Assembly: GCF_016765795.1 (NCBI RefSeq)
Contig: NZ_JAESVP010000004.1
Coordinates: forward strand, 124,001 to 188,000
Length of the DNA: 64,000 nucleotides
Direction of reading: 5' to 3'
DNA from: Fuscibacter oryzae
Lineage (GTDB): Bacteria; Pseudomonadota; Alphaproteobacteria; Rhodobacterales; Rhodobacteraceae
The stretch's first letter is position 1. Each line of letters begins with the position of its first letter. Position numbers and translations under genes: made by a program. This document shows, piece by piece, positions 51,921 through 59,665 of this stretch. The notes beneath the pieces are model-generated. The model was given only the letters and a program-made list of their open reading frames with translations, ran no database searches and was not told the origin of the DNA.

Positions 51921-54329
51921 ATGAAATTCACGCTCTCGTGGCTCAAGGATCACCTCGATACCACCGCTTCGGTGGACGACATCGCCTATGCCCTGACCGA
52001 TCTGGGGCTGGAGGTGGAAGAGATCACCAACCCCGCCGCGCGTCTGACCGCCTTTACCCTCGCCAAAGTGACCGAGGCCGTGCAGCACCCCGATGCTGAC
52101 CGGCTGCGGGTCTGCAAGGTGATGACGGATGAGGGCGAAAAGCAGATTGTCTGCGGTGCGCCGAACGCGCGGGCCGGGATCACCGTGGTTCTGGCCAAGC
52201 CCGGCGATTATGTGCCCGGCATCGACGTGACGCTGGGGGTGGGCAAGATCCGCGGCATCGAATCCCACGGCATGATGTGTTCGGAACGCGAGCTGGAGCT
52301 GTCCGACGAGCACAACGGCATCATCGAACTCCCTTCGGGTGAGGTGGGCCAGAAATTCACCGACTGGCTGGCGACGAACAACCCCGGCGCGGTCGATCCG
52401 ATGTTCCATATCAAGATCACCCCCAACCGCCCCGATGCCCTTGGCGTGCGTGGCGTGGCGCGGGATCTTGCCGCGCGGGGTCTGGGCACGCTGAAACCGC
52501 TGCCTGCGGTAAAGGTGGCGGGCACCTTCCCCTCGCCCATCGGCATGACGCTGGCGCCCGAAGTGGCCGAAAGGGCCTGCCCGCATTTCCTTGGCCGCGT
52601 TATTCGCGGCGTCAAGAACGGCCCTTCCCCCGCCTGGCTGCAACAGCGGCTCAAGGCGATTGGCCTGCGCCCGATTTCGGTGCTGGTGGATATCACCAAC
52701 CTGTTCACCTTTGACCTGAACCGCCCGCTGCATGTGTTCGATGCGGCCAAGGTGAAGGGCAATCTGGTGGTGCGTTCAGCGCAGGAAGGCGAAAGCCTGC
52801 TGGCCTTGGACGGCAAGACCTATGCCCTGCAACCGGGCATGACGATCATCGCCGATGACCATGGCGTCGAATCCCTTGGCGGCGTGATGGGCGGCGAAGC
52901 CTCGGGCTGTTCTGACGACACCACGGATGTGTTCCTTGAAGCCGCCTATTTCGACCCGATCCGCACCGCCACCACGGGCCGCGCGCTGAAAATCAACTCG
53001 GATGCCCGCTATCGCTTTGAACGCGGCATCGACCCGGCCTTCACGGCGGAGGGGATCGAGCGGGCGACGCAATTGATCCTTGATCTCTGCGGCGGCGAAG
53101 CCTCGGAGCTGGTCATCGCGGGCAAGGCGCCGGATACCACCCGCGCCTATCGCCTCGATACCGCCCGCCTGATCAGCCTTGTCGGCATGGACATCCCCCC
53201 CGCCACCCAACGTGCCACGCTGGAGGCGCTGGGCTTCACCCTGAACGGTGACATGGCGACCCCGCCTTCGTGGCGCCCCGATGTGCTGGGCGAGGCCGAT
53301 CTGGTTGAAGAGGTCGCCCGCATCGCGTCGCTGACCAAGCTGGAAGGCAAGCCCCTGACCCGCGCCACGGCGGGCGTGCTGCGGCCCATCCTGACGCCCA
53401 TCCAGATGCGGGAAAAGGCGGCGCGGCGCACGATTGCCGCCTTGGGTTACAACGAATGCGTGACCTATTCCTTCATCGACGAAGGGGCTGCGAAACTGTT
53501 CGGTGGCGGCACCGATGCCGTGCGTGTGGACAACCCGATTTCCTCGGAAATGACCCATCTGCGGCCAGACCTCTTGCCTGGCCTGTTGCGCGCCGCCGCC
53601 CGCAATCAGGCGCGCGGCTTTGCCGATCTGGCGCTGGCTGAAATCGGTCCGGTCTTTGCCGGTGGTGAACCGGGCGAGCAGGCATTGCACGCGACCGGCC
53701 TGCTGGTCGGTTCTTCGGCCCCGCGCGACCCCTATGGCAGCCGTCGCCCTGTCGATGTGTTCGACGCCAAGGCGGATGTGGAGGCGGTTCTGGCCGCCCT
53801 TGGTGCGCCTGCCCGCGTGCAGGTGGGCCGCAAGGTTGCAGGCTGGTGGCACCCGGGCCGCTCGGGCGCAATCGGCCTTGGGCCGAATGTCATGGCGACA
53901 TTTGGTGAGGTTCACCCCAAGGTTCTGGCCGAAATGGGCGTGAAAGGCCCGGCGGTGGCTTTCACCGTTCTGGTTGCCGCCGTGCCTTTCCCCAAGGTGA
54001 AAACCCCCACCCGGCCCGCGCTGACCATCAGCGACCTGCAAGCGGTGGACCGCGATTTCGCCTTTGTGGTGGATAAAGGGGTCGAGGCGTTGACGGCGGT
54101 TCAGGCCGCCCAAGGCGCCGACAAGGTGCTGATCGAAAGCGTTCGGGTGTTCGACCAGTTCACCGGCGACAAGGCCGAGGCGCAGATGGGCCCCGGCAAG
54201 AAATCCATCGCCCTGACGGTGCGCCTGCAACCCACGACCGCGACCCTGACCGATGCCGATATTGAGGCGGTGTCGAAAAAGATCGTCGAAAAGGTCACCA
54301 AGGCCACCGGCGGCACGTTGCGGGGCTGA
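51921..54329 (+). CDS. pheT: PheT, phenylalanine-tRNA ligase beta subunit
   Basis: The 802-residue protein has the standard architecture. A tRNA-binding OB domain (KVTEAVQHPDADRLRVCKV, IVCGAPNARAGITVVLAKPG) comes first, then the B3/B4 editing region (ISVLVDITNLFTFDLNRPLH) and a catalytic-like core. A C-terminal ferredoxin-fold anticodon domain closes it (FPKVKTPTRPALTISDLQAV, FDQFTGDKAEAQMGPGKKSI). It pairs with PheS to charge tRNA-Phe. pheS is not in the flanking sequence, so the two genes are separated in this genome. Confidence 0.96.
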   Translation: MKFTLSWLKDHLDTTASVDDIAYALTDLGLEVEEITNPAARLTAFTLAKVTEAVQHPDADRLRVCKVMTDEGEKQIVCGAPNARAGITVVLAKPGDYVPGIDVTLGVGKIRGIESHGMMCSERELELSDEHNGIIELPSGEVGQKFTDWLATNNPGAVDPMFHIKITPNRPDALGVRGVARDLAARGLGTLKPLPAVKVAGTFPSPIGMTLAPEVAERACPHFLGRVIRGVKNGPSPAWLQQRLKAIGLRPISVLVDITNLFTFDLNRPLHVFDAAKVKGNLVVRSAQEGESLLALDGKTYALQPGMTIIADDHGVESLGGVMGGEASGCSDDTTDVFLEAAYFDPIRTATTGRALKINSDARYRFERGIDPAFTAEGIERATQLILDLCGGEASELVIAGKAPDTTRAYRLDTARLISLVGMDIPPATQRATLEALGFTLNGDMATPPSWRPDVLGEADLVEEVARIASLTKLEGKPLTRATAGVLRPILTPIQMREKAARRTIAALGYNECVTYSFIDEGAAKLFGGGTDAVRVDNPISSEMTHLRPDLLPGLLRAAARNQARGFADLALAEIGPVFAGGEPGEQALHATGLLVGSSAPRDPYGSRRPVDVFDAKADVEAVLAALGAPARVQVGRKVAGWWHPGRSGAIGLGPNVMATFGEVHPKVLAEMGVKGPAVAFTVLVAAVPFPKVKTPTRPALTISDLQAVDRDFAFVVDKGVEALTAVQAAQGADKVLIESVRVFDQFTGDKAEAQMGPGKKSIALTVRLQPTTATLTDADIEAVSKKIVEKVTKATGGTLRG

Positions 54330-55040
54330 TCAGCCCCGCGCGTAAACCTCTTGCGTCTCGGCCAGCGCCTGATCCAGGCGGCGACCGGGAACATAGGGAG
54401 CAAGATCGGCCCCCATGACCAGCCCCGGCAACAGCGCCGGGCTGGCCACCGGCGCACCCAGAACCGTCGTCACCGGAATGACCCCGACCCAGACCGGATG
54501 GTTGCCGTCCTCCTCATCATCGCCGACGCCCTTGGCGCGGATCTTGGCCGAGGCTTCGGCAATCTCCATCCGGATCACAGCTGTCGCCTTCACCTCTTGC
54601 GGGGTGATCGCGCGCAAGCTGGCGCTGCGACCGGGATAGAACCGATCCGTCGCGGCGATAAGCTGCGCCAGCTTCTCTTCGGGGTCAGTTACTAGTTCAG
54701 TGGTGCCAAAGCACATGGCCGACCGGTAATTGGCCGAATGGTTGAACCCCGACCGCGCCAGAACCAGCCCGTCCAGATGTGACACCACAACACAAGCCTG
54801 CACTCCGGTGGCCAGATGCCGTATCATCCGGCTGGCCGAAGACCCGTGCCAGTAAAGCATCGTCCCTTCACGCCAGATCAGCGTGGGGGTGCAGAACGGC
54901 TGACCGTCCAGCACATATGACACATGCGCCAGCATCGCGGCATCCAGAATGCCATGCACCGTCGCGTGGTCATAACTGCCCCGCTCATGCACCCGCTTGA
55001 CGCGGTTTCTGGGGGAAACGGGATAGCTTTGCTCGGTCAT
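54330..55040 (-). CDS. Pyridoxamine 5'-phosphate oxidase-like flavin split-barrel protein
   Basis: From the ATG at 55040 the protein has 236 residues with the FMN split-barrel layout: DAAMLAHVSYVLDGQPFCTP, TLIWREGTMLYWHGSSASRM, ACVVVSHLDGLVLARSGFNH, and NYRSAMCFGTTEL. It is divergent from a MocR-type regulator, the arrangement of PdxR regulators with vitamin B6-related targets. Its substrate is unknown; the fold also covers heme- and F420-type oxidoreductases. The frame extends to 56210 antisense to the regulator and should not be used. Confidence 0.85.
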   Translation of the reverse strand: MTEQSYPVSPRNRVKRVHERGSYDHATVHGILDAAMLAHVSYVLDGQPFCTPTLIWREGTMLYWHGSSASRMIRHLATGVQACVVVSHLDGLVLARSGFNHSANYRSAMCFGTTELVTDPEEKLAQLIAATDRFYPGRSASLRAITPQEVKATAVIRMEIAEASAKIRAKGVGDDEEDGNHPVWVGVIPVTTVLGAPVASPALLPGLVMGADLAPYVPGRRLDQALAETQEVYARG

Positions 55041-55060
55041 GGTCTTGCCTTTCGGAGGGG

Positions 55061-55106
55061 ATTGGCCCAGCGATAGGTGGGTAAATTGGTTTCTGAAAGG
55101 TCCAAT
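55061..55106. promoter_or_regulatory. Shared promoter/operator region of the PNPOx-like and MocR genes
   Basis: The 66-bp divergent interval holds ATTGG at 55061-55065, ATTGG at 55085-55089 and its inverse CCAAT at 55102-55106. The latter two form an inverted pair with a 12-bp spacer that ends against the MocR start codon. Repeated 5-bp half-sites like these are typical of MocR autoregulation, but the motif is short. Confidence 0.4.
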
Positions 55107-56528
55107 ATGATGCCAGATCATCAAGCCAATTCTGCCGACTGGTCGGGACTTACCCCCATTCTGCCACCCGATGGCCCCCGCGCCCGCGCGCTTTATGCTG
55201 CCCTGCGCGGGCTGATTGAGGGCGGCACCCTGCCGCCGGGTGCCAAGCTGCCGCCCACCCGCGACCTTGCCGCGCGGTTCGCCGTGTCGCGGGGCGCGGC
55301 GGTGGCGGCCTATGAGCAACTGCTGGCCGAAGGCTTTGCGCAGGCCCGTGTCGGCGCGGGCACCTATGTCGCCACCCATGTGCCCCGCCTTGGCCCCGTG
55401 CCAGCCGCGCCCAGCCTGCCCGAGATGCCACGCTATGACCTGCCGGGTGCCATCGGCACCGCCTTTGACGATGACCGCACCCGGCGGCAGTTGCGCGCCT
55501 GCCTCAACCGCCACCTGCTGCCGCCCAACGGTGCCCATCTGCGCTATGCCGATCCGCGGGGGTCTGCCGACCTGCGGGCCGAGGTCGCCAGCTATCTGCG
55601 CACCGCGCGCGGCGTGCGCTGCACGGCGGATCAGATCATCCTGACGGGGGGTACCCAGCAGGCGCTGGACCTGATCTTGCGCGCCGTCCTGTCGCCCGGC
55701 GATGCGGTCTGGTTCGAAGACCCCGGTTACCCCAGTGCGCGCGTCGCGCTGGAGGGCGCAGGGATGCGGTTGGTGCCGGTGCCGGTGGATGAACAGGGAT
55801 TGGATGTGGTGGCGGGTATTACCGCCGCGCCACAGGCAAGGGCGGCCTATGTCACGCCTTCGCATCAATATCCGATGGGCGTGGTGATGACGATGCCACG
55901 CCGTCTGGCGTTGATTGACTGGGCCAAGGCAGCGGGGGCCTGGATCATCGAGGATGACTATGACAGCGAGTTCCGCTTTGCCGGGGCACCGCTGACAGCA
56001 CTTCAGGGCCTGGATGACGGGGGCCGCGTCATCTATATCGGCACCTTCGCCAAGGCGCTGTTCCCCGGTCTGCGGCTGGGCTATCTGGTCCTGCCGCCTG
56101 ACCTGCTGACCCCTGTCGTACAGGCCCGCGCCCGGATTGACCGCTCTCCGCCCACCCTTGCCGAAGGGGCCTTGGCAGAATTCCTGCGCGACGGCCATTT
56201 CGCCGCCCACCTGCGCCGCAACCGCCGCCGGGCCGAGGCGTCACGCGATGCCATGGTGCAGGCTTTGGGCGCTGTAGGGCTGACGGTTGCGCCACCGGAA
56301 CAGGGTTTGCACCTGATCGCCCCGCTTTCCATGGGCACCGACGACCACGCCCTTATCGCCCCGCTTGCCGAAAAGGGACTGGCTGCGCGGCCCTTGTCGG
56401 CGCTTTATCTGGGGGGCAAGGCCCAAAGTGGCCTTGTCATGGGCTTTTCAGGCTTTTCACCCGAGGAGATCCGCGCGGCGATTGCCCGTGTCGCCCCGGT
56501 GCTTACTTTGCCCCGAACAACCGCTTGA
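55107..56528 (+). CDS. MocR/PdxR-type regulator (GntR winged helix fused to a PLP aminotransferase-like domain)
   Basis: From ATG 55107/55110 the protein has about 473 residues. The N-terminal GntR helix-turn-helix shows ALRGLIEGGTLPPGAKLPPT, then RDLAARFAVSRGAAVAAYEQ and LLAEGFAQARVGAGTYV. The C-terminal aminotransferase fold-I domain binds PLP through the Lys in IYIGTFAKALFPGLRLGYL. Such regulators sense PLP or a related aldehyde and control neighbouring genes. The divergent PNPOx-like gene is the obvious target, so B6 homeostasis is the likely theme. A GTG at 55077 is a less likely start. The 3' end overlaps the DUF1523 gene by 26 bp. Confidence 0.9.
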   Translation: MMPDHQANSADWSGLTPILPPDGPRARALYAALRGLIEGGTLPPGAKLPPTRDLAARFAVSRGAAVAAYEQLLAEGFAQARVGAGTYVATHVPRLGPVPAAPSLPEMPRYDLPGAIGTAFDDDRTRRQLRACLNRHLLPPNGAHLRYADPRGSADLRAEVASYLRTARGVRCTADQIILTGGTQQALDLILRAVLSPGDAVWFEDPGYPSARVALEGAGMRLVPVPVDEQGLDVVAGITAAPQARAAYVTPSHQYPMGVVMTMPRRLALIDWAKAAGAWIIEDDYDSEFRFAGAPLTALQGLDDGGRVIYIGTFAKALFPGLRLGYLVLPPDLLTPVVQARARIDRSPPTLAEGALAEFLRDGHFAAHLRRNRRRAEASRDAMVQALGAVGLTVAPPEQGLHLIAPLSMGTDDHALIAPLAEKGLAARPLSALYLGGKAQSGLVMGFSGFSPEEIRAAIARVAPVLTLPRTTA

Positions 56529-57153
56529 TCTTGCCCCAGAACCCGCTGGCCTGCGCCTCGGCGCTGTCAAACGCCTCGCCCATATTGGCCGCCGCCGGTT
56601 CCACCGTGCGTTCCCAGAACTGCGCCCACATGCGGCGGATCATGACGACAAGGAAGATCAGGAACAGGATCACGATGATGCTGACGTACGGAATGATCCG
56701 CTCATCCGGGCCGCTGGCCAGCCGGACGCTGACCGCATTGGGGTAGATCGACAGGATCGGCAGCCGCCAGCCGTAATGCGTGACCACCACCCATTTCGGC
56801 GCCTCGGCGGTAGATTTCAGGTTCCCCGCCGCCGCCTGCAAGTTCGAGCTGTCGTATTTGAAATAGGGCGGCCAGATCCAGCCGGTATCCTCATTGCGAT
56901 ACACCATCGGGCTGCCGTTTTCGTAAACCGCCTCGATAAAGCGAATGTCGCGCGTCGTGGTGCTTTCCGCCGTTCCGGTATCGGGGTTGGAATAGGCCCA
57001 AGAATTCTCGGCCCCGACGGTGGTCAGCCGGTTATAGGTGTTGGTAATGCGCACGATGTCGTGCTGCGGCAGGGTGTAGTGCAGGAAGCCCAGCACAAAC
57101 AGCACCAGCGCGCCGCGAAACACCCATTTCGCCCAGAACAGAAACCTGGCCAT
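56503..57153 (-). CDS. DUF1523 family membrane protein
   Basis: From the ATG at 57153 the 216-residue protein has an N-terminal helix (VFRGALVLFVLGFLHYTL) and the DUF1523 signature PQHDIVRITNTYNRLT, YRNEDTGWIWPPYFKYD, and VVVTHYGWRLPILSIYPNA. A second helix follows (YVSIIVILFLIFLVVMIRRM) with a helical tail. The polar domain between the helices is probably periplasmic. Function of the family is unknown. It is the last gene of the minus-strand string that continues upstream to the window end. Confidence 0.88.
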   Translation of the reverse strand: MARFLFWAKWVFRGALVLFVLGFLHYTLPQHDIVRITNTYNRLTTVGAENSWAYSNPDTGTAESTTTRDIRFIEAVYENGSPMVYRNEDTGWIWPPYFKYDSSNLQAAAGNLKSTAEAPKWVVVTHYGWRLPILSIYPNAVSVRLASGPDERIIPYVSIIVILFLIFLVVMIRRMWAQFWERTVEPAAANMGEAFDSAEAQASGFWGKIKRLFGAK

Positions 57154-57164
57154 CTTGCCCTCCG

Positions 57165-57449
57165 TCACTTCCAGTTCACCAGATAGGCCGTTGCCACTGC
57201 CACGACCAGAGGCACGATGTACACCAGCACAATCATCTTGCGCCGGAACGAATGCCGCCACCGTTCCATCCCGAGTTCGATAAAGGCCGTGCGCTCATCG
57301 GGCAGGCGGCCTTCGTTGGCGGGGTCGGTGTCCCATTCCTTCTCCAGCGCCTCGCGCCGGGTAGAGCGGGAATAGACCGAGACCAGCAGGTAAACCACCG
57401 TCAGAAGGACAAAGCCCAGCAGTCCGGCACGCAAAAGGCCTATCATCAT
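57165..57449 (-). CDS. Two-helix membrane protein of unknown function, 94 residues
   Basis: There is one membrane helix at each end (LLRAGLLGFVLLTVVYLLV and VLVYIVPLVVAVATAYLV) around an acidic/basic middle (REALEKEWDTDPANEGRLPD). The layout is a short cytoplasmic or periplasmic loop held between two helices. It overlaps the 452-residue gene upstream (ATGA) and lies 11 bp before the DUF1523 gene, so it is cotranslated with them. No family recognised. Confidence 0.75.
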   Translation of the reverse strand: MMIGLLRAGLLGFVLLTVVYLLVSVYSRSTRREALEKEWDTDPANEGRLPDERTAFIELGMERWRHSFRRKMIVLVYIVPLVVAVATAYLVNWK

Positions 57450-58804
57450 CCATCCCTATTCACTGCGCCCCAGGGGCCAAGCACTTGCCCCATATCGCGG
57501 GCGGGCTTGGGGTGGGGCCGGTCGCGCGTGTCCATCGACGGTTCGGGACCGAACAGGGCCTCGCGCGCGCCCTGCGCATCCACCTTGTATTCGCGTTCCA
57601 GAAAATCAACCACCCATTGCCGCTTGCGGTCGGACCAGGTGGCATACTGGGCGTAGAACAATTCCTTGTGCACGATGAACATCTGCCGCACATCCATCGG
57701 CGACAGTTCAGCCAGCAGCATGTTCACAAGGTCACGGTTCGGCCCCGGCGCACCACGCAGGGTGTAGAAATAGCAGGCGTGTTCGCTGGAAATCCGCGGC
57801 CACTGGCCCTGCCCCTCGACCCAGCGCAGCAGGGCGGCAAGGCCAAGGAACTCATCTGGCAGGCTGTCGCCCAGCCGATAGGCGATCTTGCGCAACTCGG
57901 TCCGCCGGGCATCGGCGATGTCGATGCCCAGCTCTTCCGCCGCCTCGACCAGAATGAAATCCATCTTCTGCCGCAGCACCGCCGCGGCATCCAACCCCCG
58001 CGCCTGCACGATGGGTTCCACCAGCCCGTTCCGCTCCAGCCAGTCGGCAATCGCATTGCGCTGGGTCAGGTCCATCACCGGAGAGATCGGCATTGCGCCA
58101 AGGGCGGTCCGGGGCTGCGAAGAGAGCACACCGGGAAACCGCGCCTCCTGAAACACATAGATGCCGCCGAAATGGCTGGTCCAGAAATTCGGCTGCTGAA
58201 AGGTCATCGCGGGCAGGGCAATCGGCACGCGCGTCACATCGCCGGTTTTCCGAGCCAACTCGATCATCTGGCCAATCAGCGCCTCATCCCGCCAGCCGTC
58301 GCCCTCACCGCGAAAGCGGTCGATCAAGCCAGTCAGCTTTTCGGCATCAGCCACATGCCCGCCAATCGTATCCGCCTCAACCGTGACCTGCTTCATTTCC
58401 AGCAGACGGGCAGGGGTGGACACCTCGTAAACCGAGCCCTGCAACTCCCCCGCCACCGCATCCCGCGCGGTCAGGGCAAACAACTGCGCCTCGTTCTTCT
58501 CGATGAACTGGGTCAGGATGCCGCGAGAGGTCGAGAATTTCATATTCAGCAGCGGCGCGGTTTTCTGGCTGGTGGTCAGCAAGATGAACTGCCGGTTCGC
58601 GCCATTGGGGTTGAGGTACAAGGGATCGCCCAGCTCGTCCCCGATTTCCGGCGAATAGCCCGAGATGTCGATGTGGAAATCCTTCATGGCAGTGGTCTTG
58701 CCGGTAAGGTGTTTCAGCGCACGGTTATACCGCTCGACCAAAGCCGGAGAGGAGATTTCGACAAGGTTGCCGAACATGAGGCCAGCGGCGATGAGGCGGT
58801 TCAT
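57446..58804 (-). CDS. Unrecognised 452-residue protein of the AAA-associated operon
   Basis: The first 19 residues are mildly hydrophobic (MNRLIAAGLMFGNLVEISSP) but do not form a clear signal peptide. The rest is soluble: a beta-rich N-terminal half (QFILLTTSQKTAPLLNMKFS) and a helical C-terminal half (RKIAYRLGDSLPDEFLGLAA, FIVHKELFYAQYATWSDRKR). I see no catalytic motif. It overlaps both neighbours (TGATG upstream, ATGA downstream), so it is part of one transcriptional unit. Its first 18 coding bases repeat those of the 85-residue gene next to it. Confidence 0.8.
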   Translation of the reverse strand: MNRLIAAGLMFGNLVEISSPALVERYNRALKHLTGKTTAMKDFHIDISGYSPEIGDELGDPLYLNPNGANRQFILLTTSQKTAPLLNMKFSTSRGILTQFIEKNEAQLFALTARDAVAGELQGSVYEVSTPARLLEMKQVTVEADTIGGHVADAEKLTGLIDRFRGEGDGWRDEALIGQMIELARKTGDVTRVPIALPAMTFQQPNFWTSHFGGIYVFQEARFPGVLSSQPRTALGAMPISPVMDLTQRNAIADWLERNGLVEPIVQARGLDAAAVLRQKMDFILVEAAEELGIDIADARRTELRKIAYRLGDSLPDEFLGLAALLRWVEGQGQWPRISSEHACYFYTLRGAPGPNRDLVNMLLAELSPMDVRQMFIVHKELFYAQYATWSDRKRQWVVDFLEREYKVDAQGAREALFGPEPSMDTRDRPHPKPARDMGQVLGPWGAVNRDG

Positions 58805-59061
58805 CAGATATTGTTCCTCTTACGTCGATGCAGAAAAACCGCCGCACCGATGACGATAAGGGGAAGCCACAGCAAGGCAGAAAGGATCGCCATCGTTGTA
58901 TAAACCTCAAGTGTCGGATCGCTGGCATTCAGGCAGTTGCGGACTGGCTCTTCAACCAGTTCTCTGACGCTAAGCCCGCAAACCGCATAGGTTAATCCCG
59001 CGCCCGACAGGAAAATCGCACCCAAAAACCCGACAATGCCGACGGCGATGAGGCGGTTCAC
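58804..59061 (-). CDS. Two-helix membrane protein of unknown function, 85 residues
   Basis: It starts at GTG and encodes an N-terminal helix (VGIVGFLGAIFLSGAGLTYA), a short loop with two cysteines (CGLSVRELVEEPVRNCLN), a second helix (ILSALLWLPLIVIGAAVFLH) and a basic end. It overlaps the DUF559 gene upstream by 4 bp and the 452-residue gene downstream by 1 bp. Its 5' end shares an exact 18-bp stretch with the next gene's 5' end (59043-59060 and 58786-58803). Confidence 0.7.
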   Translation of the reverse strand: MNRLIAVGIVGFLGAIFLSGAGLTYAVCGLSVRELVEEPVRNCLNASDPTLEVYTTMAILSALLWLPLIVIGAAVFLHRRKRNNI

Positions 59062-59492
59062 CGTGTTTTTCCCTGTCCATCCATGCCACCATCCGAGGCA
59101 AGGCGCCTCCCCTCCCCCTCGTGGGGAGGGGATGGGGGTGGGGGGCCACTAACGCCCGCAGCATCCAGTATCATCTGCATAAACCCTTCCAAATTCCCAT
59201 CTACCTCCGGGTTCCAGAACCGCACCACCCGGAATCCCTGCGCGACAAACCAAGTATCCCGCCGGGCATCCCTTTCCCCGCCATGCCCGCCACCATCGAC
59301 CTCGATCACCAGCCGCCGCCCAAGATCGGCAAAGTCGGCGATATACGGGCCAATGGGTGCCTGCCTGCGGAAATGGGTGCCAAGCATCCGGTTCACCTCG
59401 CGCAGACGCGACCAGAGCAAACGCTCCTGCCGCGTCATCTCATGGCGCAAGCGGCGGGCGTTCTGGCGAGTCTGGGGTTTTATGCGGGTCAT
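59058..59492 (-). CDS. DUF559 protein (Vsr/restriction-endonuclease-like fold)
   Basis: The 144-residue protein has the DUF559 core: an Arg-rich helix (RRLRHEMTRQERLLWSRLRE) and HFRRQAPIGPYIADFADLGR. Then comes the PD-(D/E)xK-like acidic strand LVIEVDGGGHGGERDARRDT and GFRVVRFWNPEVDGNLEGF. The last 30 residues (PPPPSPPHEGEG) are simply the translation of a 42-bp palindromic repeat. The gene is bracketed by that repeat and its exact inverse and sits within an otherwise continuous operon, so it looks like a small mobile passenger. Family function is unproven; a nuclease role is inferred from fold. Confidence 0.88.
   Translation of the reverse strand: MTRIKPQTRQNARRLRHEMTRQERLLWSRLREVNRMLGTHFRRQAPIGPYIADFADLGRRLVIEVDGGGHGGERDARRDTWFVAQGFRVVRFWNPEVDGNLEGFMQMILDAAGVSGPPPPSPPHEGEGRRLASDGGMDGQGKTR
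59105..59146. repeat. 42-bp inverted repeat, left copy (inside DUF559 3' end)
   Basis: G-rich repeat beginning GCCTCCCCTCCCC and ending GGGGTGGGGGGC, with an internal hairpin (CCCCTCCCC-CTCGT-GGGGAGGGG). It is the exact reverse complement of 59502-59543. Confidence 0.9.
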
Positions 59493-59501
59493 CTGCGGTC
59501 A

Positions 59502-59543
59502 GCCCCCCACCCCCATCCCCTCCCCACGAGGGGGAGGGGAGGC
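59502..59543. repeat. 42-bp inverted repeat, right copy (upstream of DUF559 start)
   Basis: All 42 bases are the reverse complement of 59105-59146. It ends 9 bp before the DUF559 start codon, so the two copies enclose a 439-bp unit. Confidence 0.9.
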
Positions 59544-59606
59544 ACCCAGCTTTCCAAGGTATCCGCCAAGGCCTGCCGCACAAGCGCCAACACTGCCCCA
59601 AGTGAC

Positions 59607-59642
59607 GCCCTCCTCCTTGTGGGGAGGGATGGGGTGGGGGGC
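59607..59642. repeat. Diverged third copy of the G-rich repeat
   Basis: GCCCTCCTCCTTGTGGGGAG followed by GGATGGGGTGGGGGGC matches the left copy in orientation with several differences. It lies between the right copy and the AAA ATPase stop (59666). Confidence 0.7.
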
Positions 59643-59665
59643 TTTAACGGATGCAGAAGGCCGCA

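Noticed and set aside
59058-59492. Vsr mismatch endonuclease
   Set aside because: The fold is related, but no cytosine methylase gene is adjacent and the sequence fits DUF559 better.
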